DNA from: Mariniblastus sp.
GTDB taxonomy: Bacteria; Planctomycetota; Planctomycetia; Pirellulales; Pirellulaceae
Direction of reading: 5' to 3'
NCBI GenBank assembly: GCA_023300235.1
Contig: JALZWN010000125.1
Location: 21,746-85,745, forward strand
DNA length: 64,000 nucleotides
The notes below the pieces were generated by a model. The model had not been told where the DNA came from, ran no database searches, and saw only the letters and a program-made list of their open reading frames with translations. Of this stretch, positions 9,373-17,979 are shown piece by piece. Position numbers and translations under genes: made by a program. Position 1 is the first letter of the stretch, and each line of letters opens with the position of its first letter.

Positions 9373-9410
9373 TTCGGGCCCCTCACAACTTTTAAAAAAA
9401 CATCGAACTG

Positions 9411-10316
9411 CTAATCCAGCAGCCAACTCAAATCACACCAATCAACAATCGGAACGATCACCTTAGTTACAAAAGCCTGGTGAAACAGCAACGGAACTGG
9501 CAAAGCAACGACCACAATCGCCCAGACTCGATTCACCATCGAACCAGGTTCCCACCAACCCAATTTTGAAAACTGCCGTTCCGCCCAAACCCCCAACCCT
9601 TGAATCAAAAAGTACAACATCGGCCATCCATATCCACCTCGTGCCGGCAAAGAGATAGCTAGCTCGTGGATGACCCCCGAGAAAACAAAACCCGCGATCA
9701 AACCCGCCCCCGCGCCCCATTTCCGAGCCAGCGGCATGAACAATGTCACGTGAGCATAATCGCGAAACGCGAGGTTCCAACGCCTGCCCCAAAACTCCGA
9801 TACGCTCGTCGCAACCACAGGCCAATTCATGATCGGCGTTACCAATCGACCTCGTGATCGCAGCACTACCGCCGCCAAGTGGCTGTAACCAAAGTGCATA
9901 CAAAACACGATCCCAATCATACCCAACCAACCGCCGGCGATCTCACGGCCAGCACTCTGATTCGGATGATTCAGCACGCGTGGAACAACCAGCGTCAACA
10001 ACAACGCGCCAATGACACACTTCAATCCCGCAAATGCCAATTCTCCTCGGTCACACTTTCGCTTTGGCTGTCGCTGAAAATACTCGCTCGGCTTCAGCCC
10101 CCACCAAACGGCATACCAACCGAACCAACTTGCGAAATCGAGCTCGAACTCGTTTCCATTTCTCAAACGCCGGTCCCGATAGATCAATAGCGAGTGAGTT
10201 TTGATCGCCAAGAACAACGTGGTCGCGATTGCGATCATCGTCAGCGGTTCGTCAAAACCAGCCAACACCCACAAACCAATCAGCGGTAGCAAGTAAACAA
10301 ACTGCAATAATGACAT
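9411..10316 (-). CDS. MBOAT-family acyltransferase, wax-synthase-like
   Basis: About 301 residues, polytopic throughout. The conserved block SEFWGRRWNLAFRDYAHVTLFMPL, followed by FSGVIHELAIS with its invariant histidine, is the signature of the wax-synthase branch of MBOAT O-acyltransferases (MBOAT_2), which move an acyl chain from acyl-CoA to a hydroxyl in the membrane. The ATG at 10316 is preferred to a GTG two codons upstream. It is the first gene of a probable three-gene minus-strand operon with a small membrane protein and a ferritin-like/ATP-grasp fusion. The acceptor substrate is unknown. Confidence 0.82.
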   Translation of the reverse strand: MSLLQFVYLLPLIGLWVLAGFDEPLTMIAIATTLFLAIKTHSLLIYRDRRLRNGNEFELDFASWFGWYAVWWGLKPSEYFQRQPKRKCDRGELAFAGLKCVIGALLLTLVVPRVLNHPNQSAGREIAGGWLGMIGIVFCMHFGYSHLAAVVLRSRGRLVTPIMNWPVVATSVSEFWGRRWNLAFRDYAHVTLFMPLARKWGAGAGLIAGFVFSGVIHELAISLPARGGYGWPMLYFLIQGLGVWAERQFSKLGWWEPGSMVNRVWAIVVVALPVPLLFHQAFVTKVIVPIVDWCDLSWLLD

Positions 10317-10548
10317 CCGCACCCATCCAATAGAGATCTACTGTAACGGCGACCAACCACTCAATCACCAACACTAGCGCCAGCTAGCCCAACTGGCTTT
10401 TTGCCCAATCAGTAACCGGTTCGCTGATTTCAGACCATCACGATCCTTCCCCGCCAGTTCACAGCTGGTTTGGCTTGCCTCCGCCGAGCTTAAACGTTAG
10501 AAACTACGCCCGCAGCACAACTATAAACCACTTGGCCTAGTTTTTGAC

Positions 10549-10923
10549 ATGAACGACGCACTCATCGAAGCCATTAAAAACGAATCGACCGAAGAAATTT
10601 CAGCCGCGATTCTGCAAACCGAATTTCTATGCATCGACGTATCCGATGGCGACCAAGAAGATACATCCGCGTTGGTGATGGAACTGGGCAACTTCCCCGC
10701 GATTGTAGGCTTCACCTCTGAAGACCACGCCGGCACGTTCGCCGAGTACTTCAAGGACGTTCCGCTGGACGAAAACGACGAACTCAAATGCTTCACCGTT
10801 TCCGGCCGCGAGTTTTTAACCTCACTGCCACGGCAATTCGGACTGGCGATCAACCTAGAGACCGAGCACGAGATCGTTTTCGAACCGAAGTTCACTCGGG
10901 CGTTGAAAAAAGCAGCTCACTAG
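10549..10923 (+). CDS. SseB N-terminal-domain-like protein
   Basis: 124 residues, acidic and soluble. The segment FPAIVGFTSEDHAGTFAEYF matches the core of the SseB N-terminal domain (LLAFTSxEHAxxF), and the preceding FLCIDVSDGDQEDTSALVMEL gives the expected first strands. Members of this family are small cytoplasmic proteins of uncertain, possibly protein-interaction, function. It is monocistronic, with divergent and convergent neighbours. Confidence 0.7.
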   Translation: MNDALIEAIKNESTEEISAAILQTEFLCIDVSDGDQEDTSALVMELGNFPAIVGFTSEDHAGTFAEYFKDVPLDENDELKCFTVSGREFLTSLPRQFGLAINLETEHEIVFEPKFTRALKKAAH

Positions 10924-10951
10924 GAACGCTCAATCGTCCCTGTGCGTCTTT

Positions 10952-10983
10952 CACATAAAGGCTTTTCACATAAAGGCTTTTAG
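10952..10983. repeat. Two-copy tandem duplication after the SseB-like gene
   Basis: TTTCACATAAAGGCTT occurs twice in direct succession in the short convergent intergenic stretch. There is no coding role. Confidence 0.85.
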
Positions 10984-11019
10984 GCATCCAACCCAGCCAC
11001 GTACACCAAACCCGATACT

Positions 11020-11880
11020 CTATTCCGCCGCATCCTTCACCGAATCCGGCAGGAACTCTTTCGACAGCTTACCCCACTTTGAGTTCACCGCCTTACTAAT
11101 CGGCAACCGCAACCGATCTTGCTTGGCGGCAATTTTTTTATTGATCTTGTCGACCAACCCTTGCTCCTTCGTTTCGATCTTTTCATCAAGCAACGGACGG
11201 ACATGCCGCGAGAGCTGCTGAGCGAACTCGCCGCCGGCTTTACCGACTCGATCGATCCGGAACTCATCCACATGCACATCGGCCGAAGTCACCTTCGGCA
11301 CGAACAACAGATCCGGCGGAAACGTCTTCCGATCCGTCTTCACCTCTAGCTCGACCGCCAATCGCAGCCGAACCTGAGCATGCCCCTTCGCGGACAGGCT
11401 GTAGAGCTGCACGCCCTTGACCCATTTCGACTGACGCCCCGACACATTCAGATCCGCCAAAAATTCAACATTGAAGCCAACCGAATTATTAGGCAGCTCA
11501 CGCATCTGGTTGACCGAAATAGCAAACTTCTCTTCCGCATCCCGAAGCGACACGCTGTACTTCTTCCACTCTCCGTGGTTGACCATTTTCTTTCGCTTAG
11601 TCACCTTGAACCTCAAGCCGTCGCGTTCACGCTTGAAACCGTCAAACCGTTCGGCCTGCTGCCCCCACTTTTTGGTATCAGTAAACGTATGCGGAATACT
11701 CTCCAGCACTAACCTGGTAATCAACTCATCCAGATCGCTGTTAGCTTTTTCCGGCGCGGCTTCGTTCGATTCCAGCACCTGCCCACAGGCCACACTCTGC
11801 ACCAACACGCAGGCAATCACCGTCAAGCCAGCGAACCAACGCACTGACCGAGCGATTTGAATTAAGCTGGCGACGTTCAT
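11020..11880 (-). CDS. Secreted or anchored hypothetical protein
   Basis: 286 residues from the ATG at 11880 (MNVASLIQI), chosen because a signal-peptide-like segment (FAGLTVIACVLVQSVACGQ) follows directly; the frame is open 31 codons further upstream without a plausible leader. The CG near the end of the hydrophobic core could be a lipobox-like or ordinary cleavage site. The mature part is a mix of strands and basic helices with no motif I recognise. It is divergent from the nuclease-like lipoprotein gene 100 bp away. No function is proposed. Confidence 0.7.
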   Translation of the reverse strand: MNVASLIQIARSVRWFAGLTVIACVLVQSVACGQVLESNEAAPEKANSDLDELITRLVLESIPHTFTDTKKWGQQAERFDGFKRERDGLRFKVTKRKKMVNHGEWKKYSVSLRDAEEKFAISVNQMRELPNNSVGFNVEFLADLNVSGRQSKWVKGVQLYSLSAKGHAQVRLRLAVELEVKTDRKTFPPDLLFVPKVTSADVHVDEFRIDRVGKAGGEFAQQLSRHVRPLLDEKIETKEQGLVDKINKKIAAKQDRLRLPISKAVNSKWGKLSKEFLPDSVKDAAE

Positions 11881-11984
11881 GGATACGACACGGTGGGTTA
11901 CAATAGCGAGCAGACATTGGCAAACGGCCGGGACAAGCAAGGGCTGCCCGCGATCTACCTGAGACCTAACCAAATTGTTTTATC

Positions 11985-12581
11985 ATGAATCCTCCACGTC
12001 GTCGCCTGCGATTTCAGTTTGCATGCAGCCTGCTTGCCGCTTTCGCAACGATATTGGGCCAAGGTTGCGAGCAATCGAAACGCAGAGCCATCCCTGCGCC
12101 GCTGAAAGATCCCGTCAATCAATCCTGCACCGGTCGTATCACCAAGGTTTGGGGAGGAGACAACTTTGAATTCAGCACAGGAAAAGAAACTCACTACATG
12201 CTGCTTCTCGGGGTGGATTCGCCCGACCCCGGCCAACCGTTTTATATGCAAAGCAGAAAAGAAACTGAAAAAATTGCCAGAAAAAAAGTCGTCACCGCCC
12301 ACACTTTTGCCCGCGATGAGGTCATGCGAGAGATCGTAGAACTCATTGTTCCTGTCGGAAAAACAAAAGGCGACTTCGACGGCGATGAATTCAACCTTGG
12401 CGTCGAACTTATCAAACGTGGCTGGGCTCGGTACAACGGCACTCCGTTCGACGGAGCCGAAGAATTGGTCGCAGCCGAAGCGTCTGCCAAAGAACAAAAG
12501 ATCGGCATCTGGGCCGAACCGAACAAACCGAAAGCCACACCAAAGAAACAAGAAAAAAAGAAGACCAAGGATGCAAACTAG
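11985..12581 (+). CDS. SNase-like lipoprotein with apparently degraded active site
   Basis: 198 residues. The N-terminus has a basic stretch, a hydrophobic core and a lipobox ending LGQGC. The remainder resembles the staphylococcal-nuclease fold: TGRITKVWGGDNFEF at the first strands, a strand/turn LLLGVDSPDPG where active enzymes have VRL.GIDTPE, and the late motif NLGVELIKRGWARYN..EE...AEASAKEQKIGIW. The arginine and glutamate of the usual active-site segment are replaced, so it may bind rather than cut nucleic acid. The tail is lysine-rich. Its last 11 bases overlap the start of the EEP-family gene, implying translational coupling. Confidence 0.75.
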   Translation: MNPPRRRLRFQFACSLLAAFATILGQGCEQSKRRAIPAPLKDPVNQSCTGRITKVWGGDNFEFSTGKETHYMLLLGVDSPDPGQPFYMQSRKETEKIARKKVVTAHTFARDEVMREIVELIVPVGKTKGDFDGDEFNLGVELIKRGWARYNGTPFDGAEELVAAEASAKEQKIGIWAEPNKPKATPKKQEKKKTKDAN

Positions 12582-13599
12582 CCCAGCTGAAAAAAACGAA
12601 TCGATCAACCAAGAACGAAAACCCAAAAAGTTGTTTCGCTGGATACTCCTAGCCTTACTCCTGATCGGCCTCGGCCCGTACCTTTACACACGCTTACGAG
12701 CACCCAACAACCGCCTGCAAACCTTTGACCGCAGCGCGAGCAGCGACAACACAAACAGCGAACGAACCTTCAACAACGAGCTGTCGATCGTCAGCTTCAA
12801 TATCGCTCACGGCCGCGGCACCGCCAGCAGCAACTGGACCGAATCGGCAAAACCAAAACGTGAACGCATCGCCGCGATCGCAGCAGCTCTCCAAGCAATC
12901 GATGCCGACATCGTCGTCTTAAACGAAGTCGATTTTAATTCCACATGGAGCGGCGGACAAAACCAAGCCGCCGCGATCGCCAAAGCGGCCGGCTACCGCT
13001 ACCACGTTCAACAACGCAACTTAGACTTTGGCTTCATCTACGGGTCTTGGCAATTTGGCAATGCAATCCTCAGCCACTACCCAATCACCGACGCTCAAAT
13101 GATTGACTTCCCACCAGAAAAGGCATGGGAAGACTGGCTGGTCGGCTGTAAACGCGGCGCCATCGCATCGGTGCAACTGGCACCCAACAAAACCATTCGC
13201 GTCGGCGCAATCCATCTCGAACATCGCTCCGAAACCGTCCGCGCAGCAGGCGCGGAATTACTCACCAAACTCGGCCAAAACAAAACCGCCGGTCGCTTGA
13301 TCTTGGCCGGCGATTTCAATTCGACACCCGCGGGCTTTCCTCACTCAAGACAGCCCGGCAGCACCAGCAATGCCTTAGACCTAATCCTTGCAAGCAAAGC
13401 GTTCCACTGTTACCCCGAATCGAACCCTCGCCCCGACGACTACACCTTTTCCACCATGCAACCCAAATCCGTGATCGACTGGATCATGGTGGCTCGACAA
13501 ACCAACCAAGCACAACAAACGCCGTTTACAAAATACAGCGTCATCGACACGACGCTATCAGATCATCGTTTACTGCACGCCGTAATCGAGCTCGATTAA
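12571..13599 (+). CDS. Membrane-anchored endonuclease/exonuclease/phosphatase (EEP) family protein
   Basis: 342 residues from the ATG at 12571, which overlaps the previous stop; an upstream frame extension to 12346 would overlap the SNase-like gene extensively and is rejected. One N-terminal helix (FRWILLALLLIGLGPYLYT) anchors the protein. EEP motifs follow in order: LSIVSFNIAHGRG, DIVVLNEVDFN (metal-binding E), HLEHRSETVR, LILAGDFNSTP, IDWIMV, and the terminal SDHRLLHAVI. The fold includes DNase I, phosphatases and sphingomyelinases, so the substrate (nucleic acid or lipid head group) is open. Pairing with an SNase-like lipoprotein suggests a cell-surface nucleic-acid role. Confidence 0.85.
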   Translation: MQTSPAEKNESINQERKPKKLFRWILLALLLIGLGPYLYTRLRAPNNRLQTFDRSASSDNTNSERTFNNELSIVSFNIAHGRGTASSNWTESAKPKRERIAAIAAALQAIDADIVVLNEVDFNSTWSGGQNQAAAIAKAAGYRYHVQQRNLDFGFIYGSWQFGNAILSHYPITDAQMIDFPPEKAWEDWLVGCKRGAIASVQLAPNKTIRVGAIHLEHRSETVRAAGAELLTKLGQNKTAGRLILAGDFNSTPAGFPHSRQPGSTSNALDLILASKAFHCYPESNPRPDDYTFSTMQPKSVIDWIMVARQTNQAQQTPFTKYSVIDTTLSDHRLLHAVIELD

Positions 13600-13859
13600 A
13601 ATCCGGCTTCCCATAAATCGCCGATCACTTGAGTGAACCGAGGATCGTGAGAGTGCCAGTCGCCGGTGTTCCCCGCCACATTTGCGGGCACCACAGAATT
13701 TGAGATTTGCGACGCGTCAACCGACGCTTCTCGCTGGCCTTGAGCGAATGTCAGTAACGCCGCAAAGGCGGCAACGCCGATTAACTCCAAAGCCAACAAC
13801 CCAACGGCTCCTCGTTTTTTACTCTTCTTACGTTTGCGACTCTTGCTGCGATTGGCCAT
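13596..13859 (-). CDS. Small basic single-span membrane protein
   Basis: 87 residues. The first 16 are almost all Arg/Lys/Ser (MANRSKSRKRKKSKKRGA). A hydrophobic helix (VGLLALELIGVAAFAALLTFA) and a short acidic outer tail ending in VIGDLWEAGF follow. The strong positive-inside charge and clean start make it likely to be real. It overlaps the end of the EEP gene by four bases in convergent orientation. Family unknown. Confidence 0.6.
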   Translation of the reverse strand: MANRSKSRKRKKSKKRGAVGLLALELIGVAAFAALLTFAQGQREASVDASQISNSVVPANVAGNTGDWHSHDPRFTQVIGDLWEAGF

Positions 13860-14180
13860 CTTGTTTCATCTCGATAAAAATACTCAGTTGCTGGGTTCGA
13901 AACTTTCAATTGCAGTTACGATGCCAAATGAATGGAACTGCGCCATAACGAAAATTCTTGCTGAAAGTGGCGACAGACCTCCACACACTTCAAAACCAAA
14001 TAACCTCCGAAAACACGGCTCATACCTCGCCGAAAGTGGCTTTGACGCGATGATAACCATACGCGAAAAACAAATAACTAGTTCACAGGCTCTATGCCGT
14101 GATAGCATGATTTGTAAAAATTACACGATAGCACTGCTTCGAATGACCGCACGAGCGGCACTCAGATTGACAACACTTTG
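13860..14180. other. Intergenic region before the helicase gene
   Basis: About 320 bp between divergent genes. I see no conserved ORF, RNA or strong hairpin; it should hold both promoters. Confidence 0.6.
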
Positions 14181-16712
14181 ATGGCATCGGAGATCAAAAT
14201 TACTTCCAGCGACTCTACCAAATCCGACAACATGCAAAACCGTCGCGACGATATCGCCGAGGCCTACTTCGAACAAATCCCGTTCGAACCCTACCCCGTC
14301 CAAGAAGAAGCGATGCTGACTTGGTTTACGTCCGAACAAGGCGTCCTTGTCTGCGCTCCAACGGGCACTGGCAAAACGCTAATCGCCGAAGCAGCTTTGT
14401 TCGAAGCATTGCACTTGGGCAAACGGGCTTACTACACCACGCCGCTAATCGCACTGACCGATCAAAAATTCCGCGACATCCAGCAGTCCGCAGTGAAGTG
14501 GGGGTTCTCCGCCGACGACGTAGGGTTAGTAACCGGCAATCGCAAAGTCAATCCGAACGCCAAAATCCTAGTCGTCGTCGCCGAGATCTTACTCAACCGA
14601 CTCCTGGACACCGACGTGTTCGATTTCGATGACGTGTGGGCGGTGGTGATGGACGAATTCCATAGCTTCAACGATCGTGAACGTGGGATCGTTTGGGAGT
14701 TTGGACTGAGCATGCTGCCCAAGCACGTACGAACGCTGTTGATCTCCGCAACCGTCGGCAACAGCATGGAATTCGCCAGTTGGCTCAACCGCGTCCACGA
14801 CCGCAATCTAAAACTCGTCCAAAGCCACGATCGCAAGGTGCCACTTTCCTTCCACTGGGTCGACGACAAAATCCTACCCGACCACATCGAAGAAATGGTC
14901 TCCGGTATCGAAGAAGCTCGACAAACACCGACGCTGCTCTTTTGTTTCAATCGCTCACAATGTTGGACGGTGGCTGAAATGCTAAAAGGCAAAAAGTGCG
15001 TCGACAAAGCGCAGCAAAAAAGCCTCTCGGATGAACTCGAAAAATACGATTGGTCCAAAGGCGTCGGCCCGAAACTAAAACAGATCTTGATTCGTGGCGT
15101 CGGTGTTCACCATGCTGGCGTCCTGCCTCGATACCGCCAGATCGTGGAAAATCTATTCCAAAAGAAACTGCTGAGCGTTTGCGTTTGCACCGAAACCCTC
15201 GCCGCCGGCCTCAACCTGCCCGCTCGTAGTATCGTGATGCCGACTTTGCTCAAAGGCCCACGCGGCAAGATGAAAGTCGTCGAAGCCGCGTCCGCTCATC
15301 AAATGTTTGGCCGAGCCGGCCGGCCGCAGTTCGATGATCGTGGCTACGTTTTCGCACTGCCCCATGAAGACGATGTAAAAATTCTCAAGTGGAAAGAAAA
15401 ATACGACTCGATCCCCGACGACACCAAGGACCCCGGACTTCGCAAAGCAAAAAAGGCACTTAAAAAGAAACAGCCTAAACGACGCGAAGGACAGCAGTAC
15501 TGGACCGAGACCCAGTTTCAAAAACTAATCGAAGCCCCTTCGGCAGACCTATCCTCGCGCGGGCCGCTAACCTGGCGACTTTTAATCTACATGCTGGACC
15601 TGTCGCCCGACGTCAAACGAATCCGTAAACTACTCAACGGCCGACTAATGAAACCGGCCGATCTGAAGATCGCTCAACGCCGCTTGAACCGCCAATTAAT
15701 CACACTCTGGCGAGGCGGTTACCTGACGTTGGACCCAAAGCCCCCGATCGCCGAAATCGCCAAAGAACAAGCTGGCGAAGAACACGCCGAAGAGGTTGCC
15801 GAAACAGAAGCCGAAGACAGCCCTCCCGACCTGTCAAAATTGAGTTTTGGAGGAGGCCTTGGCGGCAGCCTGACCCTAGGCGGCTCCAGCACCCAAGCTT
15901 CCGACGAATCCAAATCGTCCGGCAAGGACAAACCTAGCAAAAAGAAATCCGCTCCCCCCGAAGACGAATCGGACTACGAGCCGATCACCGCAACGCCGAC
16001 CGAAGCGTTGGACGACCTGCTAAAGCTACGCGGCGTTCATCCGTTATACGCCGTGTTCCTGATGAAACACCTTGGTATCGCCGACCGCAACGAACGCATC
16101 ATGGCACTAGAGAGCCTACTAGAGCTATCACGGTCGCTCGGCCGATCCACGCGGATTCCGCCTCACGAAGAACTCCCCCCAGGCCCGCTCGCAACAACTC
16201 GCCTAGACGAAAAACTGTTGACCTTGGGCCTGGCGTCTGCTGAAGAAATCGGTGCACTGCCAAAAGACGAGGAAGAAGATCGCGGCTGGATCCCAGAAGA
16301 AGACTACGTTCCGCTGCTGACCTTGCCGCGAAAGCTTCAACGGTTGTTTGAATACGATTTCCCTTCAGTGGATGACCTACGAATCAGTCCCGTCTGGGTA
16401 GCTGGCGAAGCGTTGCAGTACGGAACGGACTTCAACAAGTACATCACCGGCAACAAACTCCAGCAGCAAGAAGGCATCGTGTTCCGGCACCTGTTGCGAT
16501 TGGTACTATTAATCGACGAAGTGGCAGAGTTGTGCCCAGCTGACATTTCGCACGACCAATGGCGAGACGATTTGTACGAGATCGCCGATCAGCTCGAAGA
16601 GATGTGCCGTTTAGCCGATCCGCAAAGCACCGACCAATGGTTGGCCGATCTTCGGGCTACCGACGAAAGCAAAGCCGATAAAAAAACGAGCGAAGGATCA
16701 GGCACGAAATAA
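14181..16712 (+). CDS. Ski2-like DEAD/DEAH-box helicase
   Basis: About 843 residues. The N-terminal RecA lobe has Q-motif-like PYPVQEEAMLTW, Walker A APTGTGKT, TTPLIALTDQK, Walker B in the DEFH form (VVMDEFHSFND) and motif III LLISATVG. The second lobe has VHHAGVLPRYR, TETLAAGLNLPAR and motif VI HQMFGRAGRPQFDDRG. This set is characteristic of Ski2/Mtr4-type superfamily 2 helicases. The C-terminal third is planctomycete-like, with a low-complexity Gly/Ser/Lys linker (about 555-590) and no zinc finger that I can see. Likely an RNA or DNA translocase. ATG at 14181 is used; an in-frame TTG precedes it. Confidence 0.9.
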   Translation: MASEIKITSSDSTKSDNMQNRRDDIAEAYFEQIPFEPYPVQEEAMLTWFTSEQGVLVCAPTGTGKTLIAEAALFEALHLGKRAYYTTPLIALTDQKFRDIQQSAVKWGFSADDVGLVTGNRKVNPNAKILVVVAEILLNRLLDTDVFDFDDVWAVVMDEFHSFNDRERGIVWEFGLSMLPKHVRTLLISATVGNSMEFASWLNRVHDRNLKLVQSHDRKVPLSFHWVDDKILPDHIEEMVSGIEEARQTPTLLFCFNRSQCWTVAEMLKGKKCVDKAQQKSLSDELEKYDWSKGVGPKLKQILIRGVGVHHAGVLPRYRQIVENLFQKKLLSVCVCTETLAAGLNLPARSIVMPTLLKGPRGKMKVVEAASAHQMFGRAGRPQFDDRGYVFALPHEDDVKILKWKEKYDSIPDDTKDPGLRKAKKALKKKQPKRREGQQYWTETQFQKLIEAPSADLSSRGPLTWRLLIYMLDLSPDVKRIRKLLNGRLMKPADLKIAQRRLNRQLITLWRGGYLTLDPKPPIAEIAKEQAGEEHAEEVAETEAEDSPPDLSKLSFGGGLGGSLTLGGSSTQASDESKSSGKDKPSKKKSAPPEDESDYEPITATPTEALDDLLKLRGVHPLYAVFLMKHLGIADRNERIMALESLLELSRSLGRSTRIPPHEELPPGPLATTRLDEKLLTLGLASAEEIGALPKDEEEDRGWIPEEDYVPLLTLPRKLQRLFEYDFPSVDDLRISPVWVAGEALQYGTDFNKYITGNKLQQQEGIVFRHLLRLVLLIDEVAELCPADISHDQWRDDLYEIADQLEEMCRLADPQSTDQWLADLRATDESKADKKTSEGSGTK

Positions 16713-16742
16713 GATCCCGATTTCAAATGAGCCAAAAACCTA

Positions 16743-16803
16743 ACCCGAACGCGTAAGCGCGGGATTTAGCGGGGCAGAATGATCCCCGCTTACGCATTCG
16801 GGT
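16743..16803. terminator. 17-bp stem hairpin after the helicase gene
   Basis: ACCCGAACGCGTAAGCG at 16743-16759 pairs with 16787-16803 with one mismatch. It lies 30 bp after the helicase stop. There is no T-run, so it may be a Rho-dependent boundary or a REP-like palindrome. Confidence 0.55.
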
Positions 16804-16842
16804 CAGGAAAAGCGGAACTTATTCCGTGACAGTTCCTAAGCG
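16801..16842 (-). repeat. 42-bp dispersed repeat, copy 1
   Basis: The reverse complement of this segment aligns with 50457-50500 at roughly 85% identity (core AGGAACTGTC.CG.AATAAGTT). Both copies are intergenic. Confidence 0.7.
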
Positions 16843-16902
16843 AGTTGAATGTGGTACTGGCGCCTCCAGCCTTTACCTTCTCTACTTTCTTTACCTTCTT
16901 CT

Positions 16903-17979
16903 TCAATTCACCTGCGGGTCGTCGCCGTTGTCGAGTTTCAATTGGTCATGCAAATAATTCGCACGCTCAATATTTCGCGCGTCAGTATCTAGCTCGCTGG
17001 AATGAATTTTTTGCAAATGAGCTGGCTGCGTTTGAATGAACAACTGATTGATATCCGGAATCTCCAGCTCACCGATCAGCCCCAACGAAACGCCCATCCG
17101 CACACGAGACAACAAATGCATCGTCTCCTCACTGCTGATCTGCTGAGCACTCCGCAGCATCCCGTAGGCTCGACTGACTTTGTCAAACAAGTCATTTTGC
17201 TTCTCGTTGATCAACACCTCACGAGCCATCCGTTCGTACTCGAGCACCTTACCGATCACATCCTCGACCAAGTAGATTAGATCCTTTTCCGACTTCCCCA
17301 GCGTGACCTGATTGCTCACCTGATAGAAATCTCCCATCGCCTGCGTGCCTTCGCCGTAAAGCCCACGAACGACTAAGTTCATTTTCTGGGCACTGCGAAA
17401 AAACTTCTCAACTTGCTTTGTTATGACCAACGCTGGCAAATGCACCAACACGCTAACTCGCATGCCCGTTCCAACATTCGTTGGACACGCCGTCAAATAG
17501 CCAAATTGTTCGGCGTAGGCGTAGGTGATCTTCGATTCAATCTCATCATCCAAGTGATTGATCAACTCCCAAGCACCATCTAGATCAAAACCGCTTTTGA
17601 TCACTTGCAATCGCATGTGATCTTCCTCGTTAACCATCAAGCTCAATTGTTCCGGTTCGTCGATCGCGACCGACCGAGCTCCTTCAGAATTCGCGAGTTC
17701 ACGGCTAATCAACTGCCGCTCAACCAACAGTTGCCGATCAAGCAAATTCAATTCAGCGACGTTGATAAAATTGAGTCGATCTAAATTTGGATTGGCGACA
17801 ATACGTTCACGAACGGTCGATTCAATATTGGCTTTATCAATATCGTTGCAACGACGAATAAACGGATAGTCTGCCAAGTTTCGCGCCAACCGAATCCGAC
17901 TGCTCATCACGATATCGGATTCCGGACCGGTACCACGCAACCACTCACCACATCGATTGACAATGTCTTCCATGCTCAT
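16903..17979 (-). CDS. mcsB: Protein-arginine kinase McsB (catalytic-type copy)
   Basis: 358 residues of the ATP:guanido phosphotransferase family, which in McsB phosphorylates protein arginines and marks proteins for ClpCP. Key elements are intact: SSRIRLARN (26-34), NEEDHMR (117-123), the active-site cysteine in ACPTNVGTGMR (C165, equivalent to the essential C167 of Bacillus subtilis McsB), the phosphate loop RGLYGEGT (205-212) and SNQVTLG (222-228). The C-terminal RAYGMLRSAQ..SSEE..LLSRVRMG region is also McsB-like. It overlaps the upstream paralogue by four bases and is last in mcsA-mcsB2-mcsB1. Confidence 0.92.
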   Translation of the reverse strand: MSMEDIVNRCGEWLRGTGPESDIVMSSRIRLARNLADYPFIRRCNDIDKANIESTVRERIVANPNLDRLNFINVAELNLLDRQLLVERQLISRELANSEGARSVAIDEPEQLSLMVNEEDHMRLQVIKSGFDLDGAWELINHLDDEIESKITYAYAEQFGYLTACPTNVGTGMRVSVLVHLPALVITKQVEKFFRSAQKMNLVVRGLYGEGTQAMGDFYQVSNQVTLGKSEKDLIYLVEDVIGKVLEYERMAREVLINEKQNDLFDKVSRAYGMLRSAQQISSEETMHLLSRVRMGVSLGLIGELEIPDINQLFIQTQPAHLQKIHSSELDTDARNIERANYLHDQLKLDNGDDPQVN

